Source: Chloroflexota bacterium
Lineage (GTDB): Bacteria; Chloroflexota; Anaerolineae; Anaerolineales; UBA4823
Direction: 5' to 3'
DNA: 7,623 nt
NCBI GenBank assembly: GCA_021849525.1
Contig: JAJZSS010000059.1
Span: 1 to 7,623 of the forward strand
Each line of letters opens with the position of its first letter. The first letter of the stretch is position 1. Position numbers and translations under genes: made by a program. Under the pieces are notes generated by a model that did not search any database, was not told the DNA's origin, and saw only the letters and a program-made list of their open reading frames with translations. Below, in pieces: positions 1 through 6,716 of this stretch.

Positions 1-1161
1 TCCCGATCTCACGTATTCGTTTGGGTCAGGGATCGAATGGCTCAGATTTTGAAATAGGATTTGGCGCCCTTCGATGACCTGTGGATCGGTCCAACAATAC
101 CGGGCGCCGGTTTTTAATAACCACATTTTCCGCTCTGGAGAAAGAGCGTGGAAATCCAGGCTTTTTTCTTCCTCCAGGAGCCACTTTTGCCAGCGCTGAG
201 AACCGATAACGGCGTTGGTCAAGCGGTCTGTCATGTGCGAAGGTTCAAGGTGTTTCGCTTGCATTATTTGACTTTTTTCGAGTCCCTCTAATTCCAGCAA
301 GGCATCGAATTCTTCGGAGGTGAATTCCGGACCGACATTGGCGCCGCCCATGCCAGAGATTGGATACTCGGCCGGGTTGCTGACCCAATCGGTATAATGG
401 CCTTTGGCAAGTGCGCCTGTTGGATACAGTCTCGTGTAAATCTGGTTGGCTGCGGCTGGATCGAAGTCCGTGGTATGCAGATCGGTGCCAACCTGGGCGA
501 CAAAAAAACACGGCCAGATATGGCTCAGATTCCGCTCCAACAGCCTGACTTTGAGGAGCTGGATAAATTGGTCGAAATTCGCAAGGTCGACCATGCCGCC
601 AAGCACTTCTTCGGTACCAACTTCATAGGAGATCTCCGGAAGATGCAATCCCTGGCGAACCATTTCGGCATAGGCGATTAAATCGACGGTTCGTTCGACG
701 ACCCACTCGATCGGGATGGTCTCTCCCGAGGGTAGATTGCGATCCACAGTCGGGTCGATGTGCAATAACTGATAGCCGGCTTTAATACAGGCTTCTATGG
801 AGTTCTTTACATTTTGAATGGTCTGTTCAAAGGATAAACGGGCCAGCGTATCCTTGTCCTTCAGCCAGGGGCCGCCATGATCCAGGCAAGGGTACAGGCT
901 GGTTGTGCATCCATACTTGCCTGCATGCTCGCCAATTTTCTGAATGAAGGTCTGCGGCGTCCAGCCCGTATATCCGCCGTCGAGGTCGACTTGATTTAAC
1001 GTGGCAGCAAAAAGCATTATGGAATTTCTTTTTGCAGCTGCTTTGACAGCGGCTGCCAGCACGCTTTCCGAATTTGGGCAGACCGCAAGAAGCGTGAATG
1101 TTCGACCGTCCTTTTGGCGCAGCTGAATGTTCTTCTGGATGATGGAGCGGATTGATTCCAT
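1..1161 (-). CDS. GatZ/KbaZ/AgaZ-family protein (tagatose-bisphosphate aldolase non-catalytic subunit-like), C-terminus cut by window edge
   Basis: Read directly from the minus strand: 387 codons open from an ATG at 1161 to the left edge with no stop. An AGGG 8 nt upstream (1170-1173) supports this start, which lies 4 nt after the kinase stop. Family landmarks match E. coli GatZ: NQVDLDGGYTGWTP at residues 56-69 (GatZ has NQV..GGYTG.TP), LDHGGPW at 93-99 (GatZ GGDHLGPNCW), HIDPTVD at 134-140, EVGTEE at 180-185, and ARYCW near 353-357 (GatZ IRYYW). GatZ is about 420 aa, so roughly 35-40 residues are probably missing. GatZ/KbaZ proteins are TIM barrels described as stabilising subunits of class II tagatose-bisphosphate aldolase. 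AgaZ has also been proposed as a tagatose-6-phosphate kinase, and I recall reports of ketohexose-phosphate C4-epimerase activity in relatives. No catalytic GatY/KbaY partner is in the window, and a class I aldolase is already encoded here, so an independent enzymatic role is plausible. Family is confident; activity is open. Confidence 0.88.
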   Translation of the reverse strand, partial: MESIRSIIQKNIQLRQKDGRTFTLLAVCPNSESVLAAAVKAAAKRNSIMLFAATLNQVDLDGGYTGWTPQTFIQKIGEHAGKYGCTTSLYPCLDHGGPWLKDKDTLARLSFEQTIQNVKNSIEACIKAGYQLLHIDPTVDRNLPSGETIPIEWVVERTVDLIAYAEMVRQGLHLPEISYEVGTEEVLGGMVDLANFDQFIQLLKVRLLERNLSHIWPCFFVAQVGTDLHTTDFDPAAANQIYTRLYPTGALAKGHYTDWVSNPAEYPISGMGGANVGPEFTSEEFDALLELEGLEKSQIMQAKHLEPSHMTDRLTNAVIGSQRWQKWLLEEEKSLDFHALSPERKMWLLKTGARYCWTDPQVIEGRQILFQNLSHSIPDPNEYVRSG

Positions 1162-1165
1162 AAAT

Positions 1166-2125
1166 TTAACCCTGCAAATATTGATAAGCCTGATCCAGGG
1201 TGGGTTGGGCGCGGGTCCCCCCGGATTTCTGCGTGGATAAAGAGCCACAGATCGTCGCCAATTTGAGCGATTGGTGCCAATCCAATCCGCTTAGATAACC
1301 GTAAATGAAACCAGCATCGAATGAATCGCCGGCGCCAACGGTGTCGACCACCTGCACCTGGAGAGCTTGTTGCTGGATGGCGTCGCCTCCCGGAGATTTG
1401 GCGATGGCGCCATCCCGACCGAGCTTCACGACCACAACCGGTCCCCGCTGAAGAATTGCGTCGATGGCTTTGGCCAGGTCTGTCTGTCTGGTAATGGCCT
1501 TAATTTCCGTTTCATTGGGCAGGAATATATCCACCTGCTTGAATACATCCAGCAAACCGGAATTCCACTGTTGTGCGGGATCGTAATTAGTATCCATTGA
1601 AATCGAACAACCGAGCTCTCGGGCTTTTTCGAGGAGCACCGGAACATCCGGGCGCAGGCGTTCCAGTAAAAAGTAGCTGGCGAGGTGAAGGTGCCTGCTC
1701 CTGGACAGTATCGAAAGATCGATGTCGGCAAGGGTAAGCTCAGGGATCGATCCGGGGTAGGTTAAAATGGCGCGATCGGTCTGCCTGGCCAGGATGACAG
1801 AGATACCCGTGTCGAGGCCGGATTTCAAAATGACCCCAGCAGTATCGATACCCCGGGCTTCCATTTCGGCAACCATAAACCGCCCGAAAGTATCCTCCCC
1901 GGCAATCCCAATGAAGGCCGTCCTAAAGCCGAGGCGGGCAGCGCCACAGGCAAAAATGGCCGCAGAGCTCCCGACGCTGAGCCGGCAATCTTGAACGATT
2001 TTTTCAACCTGACCGAATTCCGGTTCGACATTGCCCTGGAGGATCAAGTCAACATTGATCTCACCGACCACGGCGACGTCAAATTGTTTCGTGACCACCG
2101 GTTTCATCCTATCCATACCGTCCAT
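1166..2125 (-). CDS. PfkB-family carbohydrate kinase (probable ketose-6-phosphate kinase)
   Basis: A ribokinase/PfkB fold kinase of about 319 aa, the usual length. Seen, numbering from the ATG at 2125: N-terminal sugar-site strand GEINVDLI (about 21-28), a PfkB N-terminal region ending AGEDTFG (about 76-81), the NETE Mg/phosphate motif (204-207), VVVKLGRDGA (about 231-240), and the C-terminal signature DTVGAGDSFDAG (261-272) with anion hole and catalytic-base Asp267. It transfers ATP phosphate to a sugar or sugar phosphate in the cytoplasm. Sitting between a LacD-type aldolase and a GatZ-like gene, the best inference is 1-phosphorylation of tagatose-6-phosphate or a similar ketose-6-phosphate. 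A fructosamine 6-kinase (FrlD-like) or a sulfofructose kinase is a less likely alternative. The start is unsettled: TTG at 2131 (overlapping the upstream TGA), ATG at 2125, 2116 or 2107, none with a clear Shine-Dalgarno. Translational coupling to the aldolase stop (2128-2130) is likely. The usual Asn of the N-terminal GG...N signature is replaced (SVGSSAAIF). Confidence 0.92.
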   Translation of the reverse strand: MDGMDRMKPVVTKQFDVAVVGEINVDLILQGNVEPEFGQVEKIVQDCRLSVGSSAAIFACGAARLGFRTAFIGIAGEDTFGRFMVAEMEARGIDTAGVILKSGLDTGISVILARQTDRAILTYPGSIPELTLADIDLSILSRSRHLHLASYFLLERLRPDVPVLLEKARELGCSISMDTNYDPAQQWNSGLLDVFKQVDIFLPNETEIKAITRQTDLAKAIDAILQRGPVVVVKLGRDGAIAKSPGGDAIQQQALQVQVVDTVGAGDSFDAGFIYGYLSGLDWHQSLKLATICGSLSTQKSGGTRAQPTLDQAYQYLQG

Positions 2126-2127
2126 GG

Positions 2128-3099
2128 TCAATATTCAGAATGCCACTGCTCGCTAATTTCGGGTGGGGCATAATAATCCGTCCAGGGCCGAGCTGCAGCC
2201 TGGCAGAGCAAGTTAAGTTCTTCCATCCTGGTATGGGCGGTTTGGGATAAGAATTCAATTCTTTGGGAACGCGATTCCATGGGGACTGCTTCTTTCCACA
2301 CCGCCCGGCCCACTGCAATTCCAGAACTGCCTTTCTGGCAGGCAATGGATACCTGATCGTAATATGTTTCGAAATCTACGGAGGCGGAAAGCAATATCCA
2401 CGGGCATAGGCTGGCTTCTGTCAGCGCTGCACAGGTGTCCGCCCAGTACTGGTGATCCGGAAAGGCGCTGATATCGGCAGGGAACTCCAGCTTCAGAACA
2501 TCGGCTCCCAATCCAGATAGCTGCCGGGCAGTTTCTACTACCACTTTCCTTCTTTCATCGCCGGGGATTTTGTCAAATTTCGGATCTAACGAATAGGTCA
2601 ATACCTCGAGGAAGAATGGAATCTCATGCGTTTCGCATTCTTGGGCAACTTGAGCAATCAGGGCTTCGGTAACAGCCTTGTTTTGGGCTGCGGGGTGATA
2701 ATACACGAGTAACTTGACGGCATCAGCCGCGAGGCGGATGGTTTTGTGGATATTCCAGCTGCTGAGCAGGTCGTTTTCTCGCAAGGTTGGGTTACCACTA
2801 TAGCCGGATTTTTCTACCGAGAGAACCAATCCCTTGTTCTTTTCTGGAACGCCAGCGCTGATATAAGCGGGTGCACCGAACTCAGGGTCCAGCAGGATGG
2901 CATCGGCGGCGTTGCCGATATACTCAATGATATCGAGCTTGAATTCAGCCAATTCTGCGACACCAATCTTACCCGGGCGATGTTTCCCGATCGCTTTCAG
3001 TAAACTGGTGCGATGATCGATGGCCAACACAGACAGTGAGTGGGCAGGGGACGAGCATTTTTTTAGACGGTGATATTTACCGATTGAAATTGTCCGCAT
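2128..3099 (-). CDS. Class I tagatose-1,6-bisphosphate aldolase, LacD family
   Basis: 323 aa, close to the usual LacD length (about 325). Expected reaction: Schiff-base cleavage of tagatose-1,6-bisphosphate (or a related ketose bisphosphate) to DHAP and glyceraldehyde-3-phosphate in the cytoplasm. LacD-type landmarks seen in order: LAIDHR (25-30), AILLDPEFG (67-75), VEKSGY (95-100), ADAVKLLVYY (125-134), PFFLEVLTY (161-169) with Glu165 at the position of the LacD catalytic Glu, GADVLKLEFP (198-207) with Lys203 as the candidate Schiff-base lysine, LLSASVDFE (236-244), and GIAVGRAVW (260-268). The phrases LLDPEFG, VEKSGY and FFLEVLTY follow LacD more closely than the sulfofructose-phosphate aldolase YihT, which favours a phospho-sugar over a sulfo-sugar. 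The ATG at 3099 has GGAG (3107-3110) with a 7-nt spacer. A 69-bp gap with a possible attenuator separates it from the SIS gene, while the kinase follows with essentially no gap. Confidence 0.92.
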   Translation of the reverse strand: MRTISIGKYHRLKKCSSPAHSLSVLAIDHRTSLLKAIGKHRPGKIGVAELAEFKLDIIEYIGNAADAILLDPEFGAPAYISAGVPEKNKGLVLSVEKSGYSGNPTLRENDLLSSWNIHKTIRLAADAVKLLVYYHPAAQNKAVTEALIAQVAQECETHEIPFFLEVLTYSLDPKFDKIPGDERRKVVVETARQLSGLGADVLKLEFPADISAFPDHQYWADTCAALTEASLCPWILLSASVDFETYYDQVSIACQKGSSGIAVGRAVWKEAVPMESRSQRIEFLSQTAHTRMEELNLLCQAAARPWTDYYAPPEISEQWHSEY

Positions 3100-3118
3100 T
3101 TACGAACTCCAAATCATT

Positions 3119-3161
3119 AAAAAAAGGAATCAGGTGCATTTTATGGAATCGAAATCCTGAT
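3119..3161 (-). terminator. Possible weak attenuator between the SIS and aldolase genes
   Basis: In the minus-strand transcript, AUCAGG (plus 3156-3161) can pair with CCUGAU (plus 3129-3134). Four more A/U pairs (AUUU with AAAU) extend the stem inside, with a 3-nt bulge. Three nt after the stem comes a run of seven U (plus 3119-3125). This has the form of an intrinsic terminator, but the stem is short and AU-rich, and the downstream genes clearly belong to the same pathway. Partial read-through attenuation is the most it could be. Confidence 0.3.
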
Positions 3162-3168
3162 GGGCAGG

Positions 3169-4197
3169 TTATAGATCCAGTTTGACCACGGCTGTCAAAT
3201 TATGGGGGAAATCGGGATTTTTGCCAAAATGAATGGCGCGAAAATAGGCGAATAGTTGTAAAACAGGCAGGTACAGGACGTTGTGTATCGAATCGGGAAG
3301 CTCAGACTTGAACTCAATATCCGTACCGGAATTCCCCAGGGTGAGCGTTTTGGCGCCCAGGTTCTTTATATCCCTGATGACTGCCATCTCATTGGCGTAA
3401 TTGCTTCCTGAAATTAAACCGACCACCAGAGTGTTTTCATCAACCATCGAGATGGGTCCATGGCGAAATTCGAGGCAATGAAAGGGTTCAGTGATCGTCT
3501 GGCTCATCTCTTTCAGTTTTAAACTTGCTTCACAGGCCAGTCCGTATCGCGGGCCGCTACCCAGAAAAAAGACCTGTTTTAGGCTGGTATCGTTCCCGAG
3601 CCGTTCGGCAACATGCTGATACCTATCCAGGATCTCGCTGCCGGATCGCGTCAGCGCCAGCAGGTGCGGCTGGAACGATAGACCTGGACCGAGGAGGTGG
3701 AAAATCGCATTGATGGCGACGAACATCGAGGTAAAGGATCTGGTCTGGGCAATGCTCTGCTCTTGCCCTTCTGGGATCGCAACACGAAAGTCGGCTATAT
3801 GTACCAAGGGGGAATCTGGATAATTCGTGACGACCATGACATCGCCATGCCGGTTCTGTTTGAACTTTCTGACCGCGTGAAGTGTTTCCGAGGTAGTGCC
3901 CGATCTGGAGATTGCGATCAATAGCGATTTGCCATTCTGATAAATGAACTCTGGGAGAATAAACATCTCGGAGGCGGGCAAGGGGATGGCTTTCAGACCG
4001 GTTAAGGATTGGAGCACTGCTGCCGCCGCCAGCGACAGGTAATACGTGCTGCCACAGCCAATCAAGAAAATGTTTTTATATTCCGCAAGATCAATTCTGG
4101 CGATGAGTTGTTTCTGGTTATCAACATGCTTGATGGCGCCTTCCCAGGCAGCCGTCTGGGTGATGATTTCATTCAATGTGACATATTTGTGATCCAT
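3169..4197 (-). CDS. Double-SIS-domain sugar-phosphate isomerase/deaminase (AgaS / GlmS C-terminal-like)
   Basis: 342 aa, two SIS domains and no glutaminase domain. Seen from the ATG at 4197: sugar-phosphate loop GCGSTYY (47-53; GlmS GCGTSY-like), SRSGTTSET (97-105; GlmS SQSGETADT), TRSFTS (152-157; GlmS STKAFT), CEASLKLKE (222-230; GlmS LEGALKLKE), and FRHGP (244-248; GlmS KHGP, AgaS FRHGP) followed by SMVDENTLVV, which is very AgaS-like. The C-terminal tail PHNLTAVVKLDL aligns with GlmS PRNLAKSVTVE, but the GlmS Schiff-base Lys603 position is Ala336 here. Such enzymes isomerise hexose-6-phosphates or deaminate/isomerise hexosamine-6-phosphates. With the kinase and LacD aldolase downstream, galactosamine-6-phosphate to tagatose-6-phosphate is the leading inference. 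A fructosamine-6-phosphate deglycase (FrlB-type) is the main alternative. An in-frame TTG at 4212 would add five residues but lacks a ribosome binding site, so the ATG was chosen. Confidence 0.9.
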   Translation of the reverse strand: MDHKYVTLNEIITQTAAWEGAIKHVDNQKQLIARIDLAEYKNIFLIGCGSTYYLSLAAAAVLQSLTGLKAIPLPASEMFILPEFIYQNGKSLLIAISRSGTTSETLHAVRKFKQNRHGDVMVVTNYPDSPLVHIADFRVAIPEGQEQSIAQTRSFTSMFVAINAIFHLLGPGLSFQPHLLALTRSGSEILDRYQHVAERLGNDTSLKQVFFLGSGPRYGLACEASLKLKEMSQTITEPFHCLEFRHGPISMVDENTLVVGLISGSNYANEMAVIRDIKNLGAKTLTLGNSGTDIEFKSELPDSIHNVLYLPVLQLFAYFRAIHFGKNPDFPHNLTAVVKLDL

Positions 4198-4206
4198 GAT
4201 CGCACG

Positions 4207-4210
4207 CTCC
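4207..4210 (-). promoter_or_regulatory. Ribosome binding site deciding the SIS gene start
   Basis: GGAG on the minus strand lies 9 nt before the ATG at 4197. It falls inside the extra codons that would be added by the upstream TTG at 4212, so it supports the shorter protein. Confidence 0.65.
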
Positions 4211-4239
4211 AATTTTTCAGGCCAACCATTGGGCTGGTT

Positions 4240-5187
4240 CTACCATGACAGCATTCCTACTAGAAAATCCTGCACCGGTAAGGCTGCCAAACCGACCTGC
4301 GTCAAAGCTGGTGAATGATCGAGTATATTCTCCAGGCGCCCACCTTCGTATAACAGGTAGAGCGTGTCGTGTATTTGGAAGGGTGTTCCAAACCAGATTG
4401 CGCCATCATCCCAGGCGCCCTGTTCGGCGCACGAAAATACCGGATTATGTGGATATTTTTCCCAATGGATTAAATCCACTGATCGAGCAAGCCCAAAGGC
4501 ACGCGGGATATCTTTTTGGTCACTCCGGTTTAGCCCGGCGTAAATCAAGTAATACCAATCGTCTATCTGGATGATCCTGGGGGTGGTTACTTCGAAATCA
4601 TCCCACTCGTCGCTCTGCCCAGGAGATACAACCGGTTCATTCCCAACCAATTCATATTGAATACCATCTATTGATTGGGCCAGGTAAATCGCATACCCTT
4701 GCCCTGGATGATCGCGCACAAAGAACAGCGAGAACAGGTTATCTTGGATGACGACTTCGGGCGATCTGCCCTCCAGGATCGGGGCCGGCAATTTTGAAAA
4801 ATGGATGCCATCGGCTGAAATTGCCGCACCAATCTGGTCGGGGCCGGTCCCGATGGCGCTATAAAACAAATATAGTTTATCATCCTGGGCGACTACGGCG
4901 GGATCGAAAACATGCTGGCAATCAAAGGATTGCGGGCCGGGTTCCAGCACGACCCTGGTTTCTGAAGGGATTGATAGAGGCTCTGAGGTTTTCCAGCGAT
5001 TGGGCGCGATGGGTAGCAAAATAATCCGCTCTTGCGATTGGGAGACGGCTCCAACATAGATGTGGACCATGCCATTCAGGATTAAAATATCGGGCGTGGT
5101 AACCGCATCGGGCGCGCAAGAATCTTCTCTGGGTGAGATGAAGGGTTCATCGAATATTCTTTGCCACCTCAGGCCGGCTGGTTCCAT
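4240..5187 (-). CDS. Intracellular five-bladed beta-propeller protein, GH43/GH117/GH130-like putative glycosidase
   Basis: 315 aa with no signal peptide or membrane segment. The chain shows recurring propeller-blade units of the form acidic-P-x-hydrophobic, then a short turn, then aromatic-rich strand: TPDILILNGMVHIYVG (31-46), FDPAVVAQDDKLYLFYSA (94-111), SPEVVIQDNLFSLFFV (142-157), TPRIIQIDDWYYLIYAG (202-218), and DDGAIWFGTPF...DTLYLLYEG (260-282). Strands such as QIGAAISADGIHF and AFGLARSVDLIHW are the SxDGxxW-type blade elements typical of the GH43/GH32/GH117/GH130 superfamily. Candidate catalytic acids are Asp27 or Asp33, Asp95, Glu144 and Asp260/Asp261, but I cannot assign them. It probably acts on an imported sugar conjugate or glycosyl phosphate before the SIS isomerase. 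Family and substrate are unknown, and a non-catalytic propeller is possible. The ATG has a good GGAGG (5203-5207), but the 15-nt spacer is unusually long and no closer start exists in frame. Confidence 0.8.
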   Translation of the reverse strand: MEPAGLRWQRIFDEPFISPREDSCAPDAVTTPDILILNGMVHIYVGAVSQSQERIILLPIAPNRWKTSEPLSIPSETRVVLEPGPQSFDCQHVFDPAVVAQDDKLYLFYSAIGTGPDQIGAAISADGIHFSKLPAPILEGRSPEVVIQDNLFSLFFVRDHPGQGYAIYLAQSIDGIQYELVGNEPVVSPGQSDEWDDFEVTTPRIIQIDDWYYLIYAGLNRSDQKDIPRAFGLARSVDLIHWEKYPHNPVFSCAEQGAWDDGAIWFGTPFQIHDTLYLLYEGGRLENILDHSPALTQVGLAALPVQDFLVGMLSW

Positions 5188-5246
5188 GTCTGTTGTTCGT
5201 AACCTCCGTGACGGTAATCGGGCGAATAAGTATTTGCGATCGCTTA

Positions 5247-6566
5247 TTACTGATTGGCTAAATTCCAGATGGTCAGGGCGGATATTTCCGCGACTACCTT
5301 CAGTCCGTTGATATCCACGACTTTGAAATCATCCATATAGGTGTGCAGCCAGGGCCAGCTGGTGGAGATTAATTTTGCGATGTAGGAAGTCTCTACTCCG
5401 GCAAGGATGAATGGCCCATCATCGGATGCATATTCGAGGGGGGTGCCTTCAATCACATATCCTAGCGAGTCGCATACCGTCTCGAGCAGGCGATTTATCG
5501 ATGGAGAGTTTTGGACGAGCTTTCCGAGGCAGATCGATTCGGTAATATAGTATAGATGGTCGCCATTGCCAATGATATCCAGGACCAGGGCACCTTTGTA
5601 TAACCCAGGATTGGGTTTTACATATTTCTCCACATAGGCATTGGAACCGAATTCGCCATATTCCTCCCCGGTGACCGAGACAAATTCGACCGTCCTTCTG
5701 TATGGCGGTAGTGTGGAAAAGACCCGGGCGCATTCCAGATTTACAGCGACCGCAGTGGCATTATCGCAGGCGCCAGGGCCAAAAGCATTATCGTGGTGCG
5801 CAACCAGGACGACTTTCTCTTCGGGATACTCGGAACCTTTGATCGATGCAATGACGTTGAATCCATGACTGGGTTTCGAGGTGGCATCGACGACCAGATT
5901 GAGGACCAGGGGAATATTTTCCTGAGTTCGCTTGAACCAATCTGGAAGCGCATACCACTCGCGCAATAACTCTTTCAATAATTGCCCATCCTCATAGGTC
6001 AACGCCACCGCCGGCACGGGGAGACCTTCGGGACCCGACAGCAAGTCGGTTTGAAGGATGTTCCCTTTGAGCCGTGAATATTCGATAAATCCGGCCACTC
6101 CCATGTCTATAAGCGTTTCGGTGAGACCCTGGGGAGCGGTTTCATCGGAAGAATTATCGAGCGTCAGGGCGCGCGGTGGATCGCGCAAGACGAATTTATC
6201 TTTTACATCCAGGTTGGCCACATCCTGGGCCCGGCCCCTGCCAATGTAAACAACCTGCGCAGTGATGCCATCAGGCGGCGTTGACCCCGAGCCTAAAATT
6301 GCGACAGCATTCAATTCACGTCCGGCAGGTGAAATGATCCTGGCGCGGGTATCTGTGTAATTCCAGGCATTGACGCCAGATATTTGATCCACGCGAACAA
6401 CCAGACCGCAAGCTCGAAATTCCTGTTCGACATATTGCGCGGTGCGCCATTCGTTTTCAGTTCCGGCGAACCTGGGGCTATGGGCGATGATGGCTTGTAC
6501 GTGGCGCGCCATTGCAGTGGAATGAATGGATTTACGAATCGCATATTCGATTGCGTTTGGAATCAC
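5247..6566 (-). CDS. M28-family zinc metallopeptidase with PA-like insert, leaderless
   Basis: 439 aa, starting at GTG behind a strong ribosome binding site. The complete di-zinc ligand set of the M28 (aminopeptidase Y/S, glutamate carboxypeptidase II-like) family is visible: AHHD at 256-259 with His257, GACDN at 265-269 with Asp268, TGEE at 299-302 with catalytic Glu301 and ligand Glu302, Asp330 in LDIIGNGD, and His408 in WLHTYMDD. Between the N-terminal segment and the catalytic part, residues about 80-215 form a protease-associated-like domain (VVYIGRG, VKDKFVLRD, GVAGFIEYS, VPAVALTYEDG). There is no signal peptide, unlike many secreted M28 enzymes, so it should act in the cytoplasm. It likely removes N-terminal residues from small peptides or hydrolyses an amide bond. 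In this operon it may process an imported glycopeptide or amide-linked sugar, which is inference. Stop at 5247-5249; the next gene begins 59 bp later. Confidence 0.93.
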   Translation of the reverse strand: MIPNAIEYAIRKSIHSTAMARHVQAIIAHSPRFAGTENEWRTAQYVEQEFRACGLVVRVDQISGVNAWNYTDTRARIISPAGRELNAVAILGSGSTPPDGITAQVVYIGRGRAQDVANLDVKDKFVLRDPPRALTLDNSSDETAPQGLTETLIDMGVAGFIEYSRLKGNILQTDLLSGPEGLPVPAVALTYEDGQLLKELLREWYALPDWFKRTQENIPLVLNLVVDATSKPSHGFNVIASIKGSEYPEEKVVLVAHHDNAFGPGACDNATAVAVNLECARVFSTLPPYRRTVEFVSVTGEEYGEFGSNAYVEKYVKPNPGLYKGALVLDIIGNGDHLYYITESICLGKLVQNSPSINRLLETVCDSLGYVIEGTPLEYASDDGPFILAGVETSYIAKLISTSWPWLHTYMDDFKVVDINGLKVVAEISALTIWNLANQ

Positions 6567-6573
6567 TTATTTT

Positions 6574-6580
6574 CTCCTCC
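6574..6580 (-). promoter_or_regulatory. Strong Shine-Dalgarno that fixes the GTG start of the M28 gene
   Basis: GGAGGAG on the minus strand is separated by 7 nt from the GTG at 6566. It is the best ribosome binding site in the window and makes the non-ATG start convincing. Confidence 0.8.
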
Positions 6581-6643
6581 GACGAAGAGTCTGGCAAGTT
6601 CTGCTCAATGGCGGCAAGACGATATTAATTTCAAACCGAAAGG

Positions 6644-6703
6644 GTGTGGAGCAGTGGGTAGCAAAGCAAGCGAAGCCAGCGATGCCGCCCATCTGCTCCA
6701 CAC
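6644..6703 (-). repeat. Long intercistronic inverted repeat (hairpin) after the binding-protein gene
   Basis: GTGTGGAGCAG (6644-6654) is perfectly complementary to CTGCTCCACAC (6693-6703). The pairing continues inward as TGGG (6655-6658) with CCCA (6688-6691) after one bulged T at 6692, giving about 15 bp around a 29-nt loop. In the transcript it starts 13 nt after the stop codon of the binding-protein gene. No U-run follows, so a classical intrinsic terminator is not supported. An mRNA-stabilising or processing hairpin, which would leave the binding protein more abundant than downstream products, is a reasonable inference. It may also be a dispersed repeat. Confidence 0.75.
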
Positions 6704-6716
6704 AGGTCAAAGACGA

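Noticed and set aside
1166..4197. A sulfoquinovose (sulfo-EMP) pathway reading, since an SIS isomerase, PfkB kinase and class I aldolase occur with a sulfonate-type binding protein.
   Set aside because: The aldolase follows LacD rather than YihT at LLDPEFG, VEKSGY and FFLEVLTY, there is no sulfoquinovosidase or sulfolactaldehyde enzyme in view, and the binding-protein family covers many ligands. Kept only as a remote alternative.
5225..5248. Small inverted repeat AATAAG/CTTATT around a GCGATCGC palindrome at the end of the M28 gene.
   Set aside because: The stem is only 6 AU-rich pairs with a 12-nt loop and no U-run; it overlaps the stop codon. Too weak to call a terminator or operator.
6621..6640. 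TTGAAA and TAATAT-like words upstream of the M28 gene as a possible promoter.
   Set aside because: The two words overlap rather than standing 16-18 bp apart, and no second box is found at the right distance for either.
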